A program made the position numbers and the translations under genes. Under the pieces are notes generated by a model. It worked only from the letters and a program-made list of their open reading frames with translations. It ran no database searches and was not told where the DNA came from. Positions 8,517 through 17,850 of a stretch of 64,000 bases of DNA are shown one piece after another (positions within the stretch are counted from its first letter, which is position 1; every line of letters begins with the position of its first letter). Location of the stretch: contig NZ_BLLG01000007.1 of assembly GCF_011766325.1 (NCBI RefSeq), positions 124,001 to 188,000 on the forward strand. The letters run 5' to 3'. This DNA comes from Streptomyces pacificus. GTDB taxonomy: Bacteria; Actinomycetota; Actinomycetes; Streptomycetales; Streptomycetaceae.

Positions 8517-10157
8517 TCAGCCCTCGGCCGACAGGTCGTCCGCGTCCACGATCCGGTATGCGTACCCCTGTTCCGCGAGGAAGCGCTGGCGGTGCGCCGC
8601 GAAGTCCTGGTCGATCGTGTCGCGGGCCACCACGGAGTAGAAGTGCGCCTTGTGGCCGTCCGCCTTCGGGCGCAGCACGCGACCGAGGCGCTGGGCCTCC
8701 TCCTGGCGGGAGCCGAAGGTGCCCGACACCTGGATGGCGATCGTCGCCTCCGGGAGGTCGATCGAGAAGTTGGCGACCTTGGAGACGACGAGCACGGAGA
8801 TCTCGCCGTTCCGGAACGCGTCGAAGAGCTTCTCCCGCTGGGAGTTGGGCGTCTCGCCCTTGATGACGGGCGCGTCCAGGTGTTCGCCGAGTTCGTCGAG
8901 CTGGTCGATGTACTGGCCGATGACCAGGATCTGCTGGCCGGCATGCCTGCGGACGAGCGCTTCGGCGACCTTCCGCTTGGTGTCCGTCGTGGCGCAGAAG
9001 CGGTACTTCTCCTCGGTCTCCGCGGTCGCGTACGCGAGCCGCTCGGAGTCCGTCAGATTGACCCGGACCTCGACGCAGTCGGCGGGCGCGATGTACCCCT
9101 GAGCCTCGATCTCCTTCCAGGGCGCGTCGAACCGCTTCGGGCCGATGAGCGAGAAGACGTCCGACTCGCGGCCGTCCTCGCGCACGAGCGTCGCCGTCAG
9201 ACCGAGCCGCCTGCGGGCCTGCAGGTCCGCGGTGAACTTGAAGACCGGTGCGGGCAGCAGGTGCACCTCGTCGTAGACGATCAGTCCCCAGTCGCGGGAG
9301 TCGAACAGCTCCAGATGCGGGTAGACGCCCTTCCGCCTGGTCGTGAGCACCTGGTACGTGGCGATGGTGACCGGCCGGATCTCCTTCTTCGCGCCGCTGT
9401 ACTCGCCGACCTCCTCCTCGGTCAGCGAGGTGCGCCTGACCAGCTCGTGCTTCCACTGGCGGGCGGAGACGGTGTTGGTGACGAGGATCAGCGTGGTCGC
9501 CTTCGCCTGGGCCATCGCCCCGGCACCGACGAGGGTCTTGCCCGCGCCGCAGGGGAGCACGACGACACCCGAGCCGCCGTGCCAGAAGCCCTCGACGGCC
9601 TGCTTCTGGTACGGGCGCAGGGCCCAGCCGGACTCGTCCAGATCGATGCGGTGGGCCTCGCCGTCCACGTAACCGGCGAGGTCCTCGGCGGGCCAGCCGA
9701 GCTTCAGCAGCGTCTGCTTGATCTGGCCGCGCTCGGAGGGGTGCACGGCGACCGTGTCCGGGTCGAGCCGGGCGCCGACCAGCGGCTGGATCCGCTTGGA
9801 GCGCAGGACCTCCTCCAGCACGGGGCGGTCGGTCGTGGACAGCACCAGGCCGTGGGTGGGGTGCTTCACGAGCGTGAGACGGCCGTAGCGGGCCATCGTC
9901 TCGGCCACGTCGACGAGCAGCGCGTGCGGGACGGGGTAGCGGGAGAACTCGACCAGCGCGTCCACGACCTGCTCGGCGTCGTGTCCGGCCGCCCGCGCGT
10001 TCCACAGGCCGAGCGGGGTGACCCGGTAGGTGTGGATGTGCTCGGGGGCGCGCTCCAGCTCGGCGAAGGGGGCGATGGCACGGCGGCACGCGTCGGCCTG
10101 CTCGTGGTCGACCTCGAGCAGGAGGGTCTTGTCGCTCTGGACGATCAGGCAGGACAC
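8517..10157 (-). CDS. DNA repair helicase XPB (bacterial Ssl2/XPB homologue)
   Basis: 546 residues from GTG 10157, with GGAGG five nt upstream. The protein begins with SCLIVQSDKTLLLEVDHEQA, typical of actinobacterial XPB. Superfamily 2 motifs: GYVDGEAHRIDL before ALRPYQKQAV (Q-like), LPCGAGKTLVGAG (motif I, about 200), IVYDEVHLLPA (DEVH, about 295), GLTATLVREDG (motif III), SKVANFSIDLPEA and QRLGRVLRPKADG (motif VI, about 495). It is an ATP-dependent 3'-5' DNA helicase related to eukaryotic XPB; mycobacterial XPB unwinds DNA in vitro. A second XPB-related protein, the helicase-associated protein, lies nearby at 12.4 kb. Confidence 0.93.
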   Translation of the reverse strand: MSCLIVQSDKTLLLEVDHEQADACRRAIAPFAELERAPEHIHTYRVTPLGLWNARAAGHDAEQVVDALVEFSRYPVPHALLVDVAETMARYGRLTLVKHPTHGLVLSTTDRPVLEEVLRSKRIQPLVGARLDPDTVAVHPSERGQIKQTLLKLGWPAEDLAGYVDGEAHRIDLDESGWALRPYQKQAVEGFWHGGSGVVVLPCGAGKTLVGAGAMAQAKATTLILVTNTVSARQWKHELVRRTSLTEEEVGEYSGAKKEIRPVTIATYQVLTTRRKGVYPHLELFDSRDWGLIVYDEVHLLPAPVFKFTADLQARRRLGLTATLVREDGRESDVFSLIGPKRFDAPWKEIEAQGYIAPADCVEVRVNLTDSERLAYATAETEEKYRFCATTDTKRKVAEALVRRHAGQQILVIGQYIDQLDELGEHLDAPVIKGETPNSQREKLFDAFRNGEISVLVVSKVANFSIDLPEATIAIQVSGTFGSRQEEAQRLGRVLRPKADGHKAHFYSVVARDTIDQDFAAHRQRFLAEQGYAYRIVDADDLSAEG

Positions 10158-10551
10158 ACATACCTCCGTGGATGGGATCGTCGGTGTGACAGGCACCACA
10201 GCTGCCACGTTCTGGGCCTTGCCCCGTCCGTCGCCCGAAGGGCGCCTCGGCGGGCGCGCCGGGAAGGCGCGCGGCCGTTCGAGTCCGCCTTTCGCGGCAA
10301 ACAGAGAACTCTACCTCGCCGGAGCGTCTGCGTGCGGCCCGTGAGGAGCCGTGCACGGCCCGTGCCAGGCGGGTGGTGGGGGCGACCTGATCAGCGGGGA
10401 CGTGCTGGACGGCACCGGAGAACGACCCGGCGAAAGGGTGGGGAAGAGCCTCGGAACGCCTGATCAGAGACACACACGTCATGGCCGCGCTCCCTGTACG
10501 GGTTATGGCGTCGGCCCCACGAAGCCGCCGCTCCGGCGTAGCTTCTGAGGC
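10158..10551. promoter_or_regulatory. Divergent promoter region, XPB gene and XRE/TPR regulator
   Basis: About 390 bp without a gene. On the plus strand TAGCTT at 10539-10544 lies 7 nt before the ATG at 10552, the spacing expected for the -10 box of a leaderless transcript. No matching -35 was recognised. The minus-strand promoter for the XPB gene was not resolved. Confidence 0.4.
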
Positions 10552-11766
10552 ATGGCTACCGAGCACCTGGGCGACCGCATGGCCGGACTGCGCAGGCTGG
10601 CGGATCTCACACAGGAGGGACTGTCCGAGCGCTCCGGCGTCTCCGTGGACGTGATCCGGAAGCTGGAACAGCACCGGAAGCACAGCGCCCGCCTCCCCAC
10701 ACTCCACTCACTGGCCAAGGGGCTCGGCGTGGAGCTGACGGCCCTTCTGGGCGATCCTCCGGGCGTCCCCTCAAGCGGTGAGGCCGATCCGCCGCAACTC
10801 GTGGCAGTCCGGCGGGCGATCATGCCGCCGTTGTTCGCTCCGCCCGTTGAACCGGCGGGCGTGGAACGGCTGTCGCTGCCCGTTCTCCGGGCCGAACTCT
10901 CCGAAGGATGGACCCTGTACCACGCAGCGGAGTTCGGCCGTCTCATGGACGTACTGCCGGGCATTGTCGCTGACGCGCGCCTACTCGCCGGGGTGGGCAG
11001 CCCCGAGCAACGGGCAGCCGGTCAAGCGGCGCTCGGCAAGGCGCTGCAACTCGGCGGGCACCTTGCGATCCGGCTCGGCAAGACCGATCTCGCTCTGTCC
11101 GCGCTGGAGCGTGCTTTCGCCGCCGCCGAAGATTCTTCGGACCCGTTGCTCGCCCCGATGGTCTCGAACTCCGTCGCCTGGGCCTACCAGAGGCAAGCCC
11201 GCCTGGACGACGCCCGGAATCTCGCCGTGCACGCTGCGGACGGGGTGGAGCGGGAACACGCGGATACGTCCGAGGGAGTACGCGTGTGGGGAGGCTTGCT
11301 GATGTCTGCGGCCACGTCGTATGCCCGCAGCGACGACTACGAGACCGCCAACGACATGATGGTGACGGCCGAAAAGGCAGCCGGTCGTCTGGCGACGCTC
11401 CCGCCCCCCGCTGACGGAAAGCTGGTTTCGGTGTTCAGCCGGTCGTCGGTGCGTATCGAACGAGTGCGCCTCGCGGTCCAGCATGAGCGGCCCGAGGAAG
11501 CGTTGACGCTGGCCAAGGGTATAAGGCTGAGCAAGGACACCCCGCCCTCGTGGCGGACGTGGCTGCTCCTGGACGTAGCTCGTGCTCATACCGACGTAGG
11601 GGATGCTGCCGGGGCTGTGCGGGCTTTGGAGAGGCTGCGGCAGGTGGCCCCGGGGTGGGTGCGTCACCACACCTTGGCCGTGGCGATCGTCACCGACCTG
11701 TGGAACGGGCCGTCGCGCCCGCCGGGACTGCGCAAGCTGGCTGAGTTCCTGGGGGTCACCGTCTAA
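10552..11766 (+). CDS. XRE-family regulator with TPR-like C-terminal region
   Basis: 404 residues. Residues 8-62 are a Cro/C1-type helix-turn-helix: MAGLRRLADLTQEGLSERSG then VSVDVIRKLEQ. The remaining 300 residues are helical repeats (ALERAFAAAEDSSDPLLAP, WAYQRQARLDDARNLA, VRALERLRQVAPGW) typical of TPR-like sensor modules. Many Streptomyces regulators of this architecture sense a peptide or small ligand and sit beside tiny genes, as here (11829 and 12026). A paralogue with the same layout is at 45623-46798. A probable leaderless start follows a TAGCTT box. Confidence 0.88.
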   Translation: MATEHLGDRMAGLRRLADLTQEGLSERSGVSVDVIRKLEQHRKHSARLPTLHSLAKGLGVELTALLGDPPGVPSSGEADPPQLVAVRRAIMPPLFAPPVEPAGVERLSLPVLRAELSEGWTLYHAAEFGRLMDVLPGIVADARLLAGVGSPEQRAAGQAALGKALQLGGHLAIRLGKTDLALSALERAFAAAEDSSDPLLAPMVSNSVAWAYQRQARLDDARNLAVHAADGVEREHADTSEGVRVWGGLLMSAATSYARSDDYETANDMMVTAEKAAGRLATLPPPADGKLVSVFSRSSVRIERVRLAVQHERPEEALTLAKGIRLSKDTPPSWRTWLLLDVARAHTDVGDAAGAVRALERLRQVAPGWVRHHTLAVAIVTDLWNGPSRPPGLRKLAEFLGVTV

Positions 11767-11828
11767 GGGCGTGAGAGTAGGACGTTCCGTCCCTGTGGAT
11801 CTCGCGTGGCCAACAGGACGATCCCTGT

Positions 11829-12026
11829 ATGAGCGAGCCGACGAACTTTCACACCACCCCGATCGAACTCCCCCTACGGCAGTGGGAGCCGGACCCCGCC
11901 CCCGTGGAAGGGGGCGCCGGTTGCGCCGAGTTGGCCGCCGTGCGCTCCCGCGCCCGTGCCGGGGGCGACATGACCACGGGGTCCGACTGCAATGTGTTCA
12001 TGCGGCGGCACCCCGAGGGGCACTGA
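11829..12026 (+). CDS. Small conserved regulator-associated protein, 65 aa
   Basis: ATG 11829 to TGA 12026. The sequence has a Pro/Glu-rich N-terminal half, a single Cys before ELAAVRSRARAGG, and ends in DCNVFMRRHPEGH. From memory, the DxxVxMRRHxxxH ending recurs in small proteins beside XRE/TPR regulators in Streptomyces. It overlaps the next small gene by one base (TGATG). Function unknown; the association with the regulator upstream suggests a common module. Confidence 0.65.
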   Translation: MSEPTNFHTTPIELPLRQWEPDPAPVEGGAGCAELAAVRSRARAGGDMTTGSDCNVFMRRHPEGH

Positions 12027-12237
12027 TGGTGACCGCAGAGGACATCGGACGACGTGTGGCGGACGGTGCGGGACGGGTCGGCATCCTGCGTGACATGGTC
12101 CGGGCTATGAGGACCCCGTCGACCCGTCGACCCGTCGACCCGCCGGGCGATCGCCGGAGCGTCCCACGGCGTTCCCGTGGCCCGAATGGGATGGACGCGA
12201 GTGGCTGGTCCCACCCGACCACGCGACACGCGCGTAG
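12026..12237 (+). pseudogene. Small regulator-associated gene with a one-base frameshift
   Basis: Translation from ATG 12026 gives MVTAEDIGRRVADGAGRVG then ILRDMVR. A switch of frame at 12104-12105 (one base missing between the g and c of cgggctatgag) gives DYEDPVDPSTRRP and ends WDGREWLVPPDHATRA with TAG at 12235-12237. This second half is what members of this small SH3/PRC-like family normally have (GREWxxPP near the end); compare the 73-residue protein at 47024, which has GGGTEWDAEPEHVRP. Without the shift the frame runs into an arginine-rich tail of about 100 residues. Either a true pseudogene or a sequencing indel. Confidence 0.65.
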
Positions 12238-12424
12238 CCCTCTCGGACCGCCGCCCCTGGAGATCGGGCGCTGCGAAGGCCGCGCGCCGGACCGCCGAAG
12301 GTCGCCCCCCCCGGTGGGTCAGGCATGACCCTGGGGCGGGAATCGCGCCGGCTGCCCGCCTGATGCACGCGGTCGCCGCGGGGCCTGGCGCGCACCCCCG
12401 GTGAGCCGTGCCCGGCAAGGGCGT

Positions 12425-15247
12425 TCAGGCCGGGTCGTCCGCCAGCTCGGCGGCGCCGGTGATCCGGTGCAGGGGGTAGGTGCGCACCTCGTCGGCGGTG
12501 TGGTCGTACGCGGTGACGAACCCGCCCTCGACGCGGACCGGCGCGATGACCCGCTGGCTCGCGGCGCCCTCGGCGTTGACGTATCCGATCCAGAGGGCGG
12601 AGCCGGTGAGCGCGGCCGCCTGCACGGTCGCGAGGGTCTCGGCCGCGGGGGTGCGGGGCAGTTCACCGGTGCCGGTGGTGTGCGCCGCGGGCTTGCGTAC
12701 GGCCGTCGCGGCCTGGTCGCCCGCCCGGATCGCCCGCACCGCTGCGGCGAGCAGGGTGTCGTCCGGTACCGGCGGCCCGTCCGGAACGGGAGCCGGCGGG
12801 GTGCGGCGCGGGGTGCGGTGGGAGCCGGCGCGGGTGATCAGCACATCCCCCTCGGCGGACTCCGCGGCCGGTGCATACCCCAGGGACCGCAGCCCTTCGA
12901 GCAGCGCGGCGGGGTCCGCCTGGGCGGCGACCACGGTGGGGGCGAGCCGGCGCATCCTCAGGCCCTGCGAGCGCCGGTCGGCCAGGATCTCGTCGAGCAG
13001 CGCGATGTCGTCGCAGCGGACGTAGGCGGAGGCGGCCCCGATGCGCAGATGCCCGTGCTTGCGTGCCACGTCGTCGATGAGGTAGCTGAGCGGCTGGGGC
13101 ACCGGGGTGCGGCTGTGCCCGGCGAGGAAGGCGTGCAGGTCCGCCGCGGTCTGCCCGGCGTCCAGGGCGCGCCGTACGGACGCCGGGGTAAACCGGTAGA
13201 CCGTCGCGCCACCCTTCGACTCCACGTCCGCGAGGACGCCGAGCGCCTCCGCGAGCGGGCGCTCCAGCGGGCCCGGTGCGACGGCGGTGAGATCGGCCTG
13301 GAGGAGGACGTGGTCGAGCGGTTCGGGCAGCAGCGGCGCGATCACCTCGGCGGCGAGCGCGGCCCGCGCGGCGAGACTCTGGACGGACGGCGGCGCGGCG
13401 GAGGTGCTCTGGACGGACGGCGGCGCGGCGAGACTCTGGACGGCCGGCGGCGCGGCGGGATCGCGGCCGGCGGCCCCGGCGGCCGCACCGGAAGCCGTCT
13501 CGGGAACGGCCGGGCCGGTCAGGAGGGCGCGGGCCGCGGTGGCGAGCGCTCCTCGCCCGGTCAGCCCCAGCAGCTCCGCCTCCCTCAGGGTCCAGCCGGC
13601 GAGACGGGAGCGTGGATCGGAGTGCTCACGAGTGCCCGGACCGGACGCCGGGGTGCGGACCGGGCGCTCCCAGCGGAGCCGGGCGAGGACCGTGCCGGGG
13701 TCCGGGGCCGCGCCCGCGGGCAGCTCGGCCAGCAGGGCCAGCACTCGGTGACGCACCTCGGCGGCGGCGCCCCGGTCCAGGTCCGGGCCGAGCGCCGCGA
13801 CCGTCCGGCCCTTGGCGTCCTGCTCGCCGACCAGTCCCGGCGTCCGGGTGGCGGTGAGCCAGGCGGTCGCGAGGGCCGTCCACCGCGAGGCGGCGGGCAG
13901 GTCCAGCCACTCGTCGTAGGCGGGCGTCGGCGCGAACCGCTCATCGGCTTCCGCGTCGGAGGCCAGCAGTCCGGCCACGTAGGCCAGTTCCAGCCAGAAG
14001 GCGGCGATCTGCTCGGAGACGTCGAGGGCCGCTGCGGTTCTCCTGAGGTCCCGGACGCTCAGACCGCCGGCTCTCAGCACCGCCGGCCCGCCCGTCCGCC
14101 AGCCCTTCAGCAGCTCCTCGACGGTGGCGAGCGCGGTGTGTGCCTGTCCCGCGGCCGTGCTGTCCACCGTGTGCGGGCGGTGTTCGGCCGCGATCCGGAT
14201 CTCCGGTGCCAGCGGCTCGGGCTCGCGGTGCACCCGCCCGCCGCGCAGATACAGCGCCACCTCGCGCGGCAGCACGACCGTACGCGGTGAGGAGGGCAGC
14301 AGCAGTCCCCGGTCCCGCAGCCACTGCACCGGGGTCGGGTCCGCCGTGCCCGAGGAGCCGCCCGGTGGGCCCACCGTCCCGTACGGCGGCCCCCACACCA
14401 GCCGGTCGAGCACCGCGAGGGCCCCCGCCGGAGCCGTGTCCAGCAGCGCCGCCATCCGCTCCCGGTCGGTGAACAGCGCGGTCAGCGACTCCACGGCCGA
14501 CACCGGGTCATGGGTCGTCGGCAGTCCCGCCGCGGCGAGGATCTCCTGCAGTCTGCCCGGTGACATTCCCGCGGTGGCCTCGGCGACCGTCGGGCCGAGA
14601 CCGGTGGGGGAGGGGTGCTGGGGGGAAGGGGCGAGCAGTTCGCGCGCGGTCCGCACCAGCCGCAGCCGGTCGTCGCCACCCCAGACCAGGGCCTGCTCTC
14701 GCAGCCGGCCGAGTGCCCGCGGGAGCGCGGCCTCGACCGCCGGGTCGTTGCCGTTGCCGTTGCCGTTGCCGTCGCCGCTCAGCAGCGCGAGCAGCGTCCC
14801 ATACGAGGTGGGTTCCACGGCCACGGCCAGGGCCTGGGCGGTCTGCTGGGCGAACCGGTCGAGCCGCTCCAGCGCCCTGACGACGGAAGCCCTGGTGCCG
14901 GCGCGGGTGGCGAGCTGCGTCAGATCGCCCGGCAGGGGGTTCAGCAGATCCGGGCGGGCGCGGAGCAGTGCGGCCAGAGCCCCGTCGCCGCGTCCGCGCA
15001 GCGCCTGGGCGAGGGTACGGGGTGGTCCGGCGGAGCCGTCGGGGGTGTCCGAGCCGCTCTGGGCTTCGGCTGCGGTGCGGGCGTCCCGGTCGCCCTGGGC
15101 GTGCGCGTGCGCGTCCCCGCCGCCGTGCGGGTGCCCCGGCGCAGCCGCCGCGGCCCCCTCCGCCTCATGCGCGGGCTGTCCTGCCGGTGTCCCTTCGGAC
15201 GTTCCTGCGGGCACGTGCGCCTCCCGATCGAGCTCACCGGTCCCCAT
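12425..15247 (-). CDS. Helicase-associated protein with XPB-like and WYL-like C-terminal domains
   Basis: 940 residues from ATG 15247. The first 80 residues are low-complexity (His/Ala/Gly). The middle is helical wHTH-like (SVVRALERLDRFAQQTAQAL, LRDRGLLL). Around residue 680 a block PLDHVLLQADLTAVAPGPLE begins the helicase C-terminal/XPB_DRII-like domain (RFTPASVRRALDAG, LSYLIDDVARKHG, IGAASAYVRCDD). The last 70 residues (ALWIGYVNAEGAASQRV, VTAYDHTADEVRTYPLHRI) resemble a WYL ligand-sensing domain. There is no Walker A, so it is not itself a helicase. Its role is probably in DNA repair with XPB; this is inferred from architecture and neighbourhood. Confidence 0.8.
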   Translation of the reverse strand: MGTGELDREAHVPAGTSEGTPAGQPAHEAEGAAAAAPGHPHGGGDAHAHAQGDRDARTAAEAQSGSDTPDGSAGPPRTLAQALRGRGDGALAALLRARPDLLNPLPGDLTQLATRAGTRASVVRALERLDRFAQQTAQALAVAVEPTSYGTLLALLSGDGNGNGNGNDPAVEAALPRALGRLREQALVWGGDDRLRLVRTARELLAPSPQHPSPTGLGPTVAEATAGMSPGRLQEILAAAGLPTTHDPVSAVESLTALFTDRERMAALLDTAPAGALAVLDRLVWGPPYGTVGPPGGSSGTADPTPVQWLRDRGLLLPSSPRTVVLPREVALYLRGGRVHREPEPLAPEIRIAAEHRPHTVDSTAAGQAHTALATVEELLKGWRTGGPAVLRAGGLSVRDLRRTAAALDVSEQIAAFWLELAYVAGLLASDAEADERFAPTPAYDEWLDLPAASRWTALATAWLTATRTPGLVGEQDAKGRTVAALGPDLDRGAAAEVRHRVLALLAELPAGAAPDPGTVLARLRWERPVRTPASGPGTREHSDPRSRLAGWTLREAELLGLTGRGALATAARALLTGPAVPETASGAAAGAAGRDPAAPPAVQSLAAPPSVQSTSAAPPSVQSLAARAALAAEVIAPLLPEPLDHVLLQADLTAVAPGPLERPLAEALGVLADVESKGGATVYRFTPASVRRALDAGQTAADLHAFLAGHSRTPVPQPLSYLIDDVARKHGHLRIGAASAYVRCDDIALLDEILADRRSQGLRMRRLAPTVVAAQADPAALLEGLRSLGYAPAAESAEGDVLITRAGSHRTPRRTPPAPVPDGPPVPDDTLLAAAVRAIRAGDQAATAVRKPAAHTTGTGELPRTPAAETLATVQAAALTGSALWIGYVNAEGAASQRVIAPVRVEGGFVTAYDHTADEVRTYPLHRITGAAELADDPA

Positions 15248-15323
15248 CCGCCCCACGTTAGCCCCTGCCCAGGCACTAACGTCAGGACCGGACGCCGGGA
15301 CGGGCGCGCTGTGGAGGGACACC

Positions 15324-16388
15324 GTGGGGATCGAGAGCGATCAGCTTGTCTTCGACTACCTGAGCCGGGTCGGCGATGTGGCGCAGCAACGCCAGTTGCC
15401 GTCCGGCACCAGAATGCGGCTCGTGTCGTCGCTGCGTAGCGAGATCGACCGCCAGCGGGCCGCGTACGGCACCGACAGTCCGGCGGCCGTCCAGCGCATC
15501 ATCGGACGCCTGGGTACGCCGGACGAGGTGGTGAACGGCGCGGACTCCGGAACGGAACCACGCGACCGGCGCCGCCTCCCGGAAGCCGGGACGGAGGCCC
15601 CGGCGCGCGCCGCCGAGACGGCCCCCGCGTCGGTGCCGGAACCGCGGTCCGCCGTGCCGGATGCCGACACCCGGTGGATGTCCTTCGGTCCCGCCGCATC
15701 CCCAGCGGGTCCGGGCGCCGGGGAACCCGACTGGTGGCGGATCGACAGCGGGCGGCCGCAGGGCGCGGGCTTCGGCGCGTTCGTCGGCGGGGTGGAGATC
15801 CCGGAGCTGCTGCGCCATCGCCGCACGGACGAGGAAGGCGGGCGAGGGCGGGACAGCACCGCAGAAGAGCCCCGCAAGGACGGGGTACCGCGGCGCGGGT
15901 CGCGTCCGCGTCTGCGGCGCGGTAGGGGGGCGGGCGCTGCCGGAGGTGCGGGAGGCGCGGGAGGTGCGGGAGGTCCGGCAGGGGCGGGAGGTACGGAGGG
16001 TGCTGCTGCGGCGCCCCCGGCCGCACCGGCGAGCGGAGCCGTCCGCTGGGCGCTCGGCAACCCCATGCTGCTGTTCGCCGCGACGCTGCTCGCCGTGGGC
16101 GCGGTCCTGGGGTCGCTGGTGGCGCTGGCCGGCGGCTGGTTCCTCGCGTACGCCACCCGCACCCTGTCCCGTGCCGAGGCGAAATGGGCGGTCCTCGGTA
16201 TCCCGGGCCTCGTGGCCACGAGCGCGGCGGTGTGGATCTGGGGCCGTATCGAGGGCCGCTGGGGAGACCCGGTGGCCCCGGGCAGCGAGGCGATGGGAGA
16301 GGCCCTGACCGGTGCCTGGCCGTGGGTCGTCCGGGGCGCGGCGGTGGCGTCCGCCCTCTTCCTTCTCTGGCGCGCCCGGCGCCGCTGA
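15324..16388 (+). CDS. HAAS/DUF1700-like signalling membrane protein
   Basis: 354 residues from GTG 15324, with GGAGGG 6 nt upstream. Residues about 1-70 (VFDYLSRVGDVAQQ, LVSSLRSEIDRQRAAYG, IIGRLGTPDEVV) match the HAAS domain, a small helical module often linked to membrane or PadR-type regulation. A disordered middle with a Gly-Ala run (GGAGGAGGAGG) leads to three or four C-terminal transmembrane helices (MLLFAATLLAVGAVLGSLV, WAVLGIPGLVATSAAVWIWG, LFLLW) and a basic tail. Divergent from the helicase-associated gene. Likely an envelope protein of unknown task. Confidence 0.7.
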   Translation: MGIESDQLVFDYLSRVGDVAQQRQLPSGTRMRLVSSLRSEIDRQRAAYGTDSPAAVQRIIGRLGTPDEVVNGADSGTEPRDRRRLPEAGTEAPARAAETAPASVPEPRSAVPDADTRWMSFGPAASPAGPGAGEPDWWRIDSGRPQGAGFGAFVGGVEIPELLRHRRTDEEGGRGRDSTAEEPRKDGVPRRGSRPRLRRGRGAGAAGGAGGAGGAGGPAGAGGTEGAAAAPPAAPASGAVRWALGNPMLLFAATLLAVGAVLGSLVALAGGWFLAYATRTLSRAEAKWAVLGIPGLVATSAAVWIWGRIEGRWGDPVAPGSEAMGEALTGAWPWVVRGAAVASALFLLWRARRR

Positions 16389-16677
16389 CCTCTTGGCCCG
16401 GTGCGGACCGGTTCCGCCTGGTTCGCTCTGGTTCGTTCTGCCTCGGCCGCCGGCGCGCGTCCCCGCCGTGCCGGCCGGTGCCCGGCGCTCCCCGCGCCGG
16501 CATGCGCCCTCGCCGCGCCGGCCGGCACCGAGCCCGCGGCGACTCCTCCGGGAGGGCGCCGCGCGCGGCCGACCCCGTGCCGCCGCTCCGCTGCCAACGG
16601 GCCAGGGCCGCGCGATCGCGGGCCTGCGGCCGGGTGCCCCGCCGCAGAGCCAGAGCCGGAAGGAGCGAGACCGAGAG

Positions 16678-16953
16678 CTAGACCGATGGCGCGGGCGGTG
16701 CGGGCGGCGCGGGCTGGCGTGCCTGGCGGCGCTGCGCCGCGATCGACCGGAGCACACCGATTCCGGCGATCAGGAAGCCGACGCCCATCAGCATGCTCAC
16801 CAGGTACGCGGCAGTCGGGAACGGCTCGGTTCCGAGGAACAGCGGGGCCACGGTGACGAGAGTGGCCACCGTGCCGATGATGAAGACGATCGCACCGACC
16901 CGGACGAGCCCGTCGCCGGGGCCGGCCGAATCCGCAAGGGTTTCATGAGTCAC
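16678..16953 (-). CDS. Small two-helix membrane protein, 91 aa
   Basis: GTG start at 16953. Two hydrophobic helices (LVRVGAIVFIIGTVATLVTV and YLVSMLMGVGFLIAGIGVL) separated by a short APLFLGTEPFPT loop, then a basic Arg/Gln-rich, Pro-rich C-terminal tail. Consistent with a small integral membrane protein of the type found in Streptomyces core genomes. It converges on the HAAS-type gene. No recognised family. Confidence 0.65.
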   Translation of the reverse strand: MTHETLADSAGPGDGLVRVGAIVFIIGTVATLVTVAPLFLGTEPFPTAAYLVSMLMGVGFLIAGIGVLRSIAAQRRQARQPAPPAPPAPSV

Positions 16954-17850
16954 TCGACCAGGGTAGTTCCCGGCGCGTGGGAACCACCGGGGACGCCCTG
17001 TCAGCGGCCCCCGGACCATGAGCCCTGCGAGGCCACCGCCCCCGCGTCCGACGCCTCGGATGGCCGTCGAGTGGCAGCGCGGCGTGATGCGGCGCCGTAC
17101 AAGGGCTGCCCCGCGTTCCCCCGGTGACTCGGCGCGCGGCGTCAGATGCGGTGCATCGCCCGGCGGAGGGTCGTCCTCGTACCGGGTGCACTCGGGCGAT
17201 TCGGCAGCGCGGCGAGGTAGCCGTGGCTGTCGTCGTGCGCCCGCCGGGGATGGCGGGACAGACCTGAGGCTCTCCGTACCCGTCCGGCCTTCTGGCGGGG
17301 GAGGCGGAGGGTGCGTACGTCTCAGGCCCCTGAGTCCCTTCATGCGACCCGGGCTTGGACGCCGGCTCACGTCCCGTGCGCTCATCCTCTGAACTCGAGG
17401 CTACGGGCGAGAAGCAGGGGGAGAGGAAGGATTCCCTTTCGGGGCGGCCCGGTTTTTCGAGTGCCTGAGGCTTCCCGCGGTGCATGGCGCGACTGCGCGG
17501 AAGAACCGCCCTCGGGCCCCGGTGGAATCGGCGGAAAGGTTGACCGTGCCGCCTTCCCGGAGGCTTTCCAACGAAGGCTCGAGTGTCGTGAAGGTTGCGG
17601 CGAAACAGGGAATCAGCCGTTCAACGGCCCTCCACGGCGCGGCAGAAGCTCCGGGGAAGCCAAGGAGGCGCAGAGCTGAACCCACACACTTCCCTCACGC
17701 GTCCGAGCCTCTATCGCGCCACTCCAGGGGCGTAGCGGCGCAGTCCCGTTTTAAGGCGTGTTCGGCTGGAGAGACCCCCGGTAAGGTGGCATGACGGCTA
17801 GTTCAAGGGCGCCCGGGTCAGTCCGGCGAGTGATCGAGGGAGTGTGTGCT
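16954..17850. other. Long gene-poor region upstream of the cold-shock gene
   Basis: About 900 bp with no convincing gene: open frames on both strands have erratic composition and no family resemblance. GC drops slightly near 17380-17460 and 17750. A possible -10 box TAAGGT at 17782-17787 lies 64 nt before the TTG start of the cold-shock gene, implying an untranslated leader, which is common in cold-shock mRNAs. A possible -35 (TTCGGC, 17761-17766) is only 15 bp away, so the promoter call is weak. Confidence 0.4.

Noticed and set aside
17401..17685. Minus-strand 94-codon gene in the spacer before the cold-shock gene
   Set aside because: No family resemblance, no ribosome-binding site and irregular codon composition.
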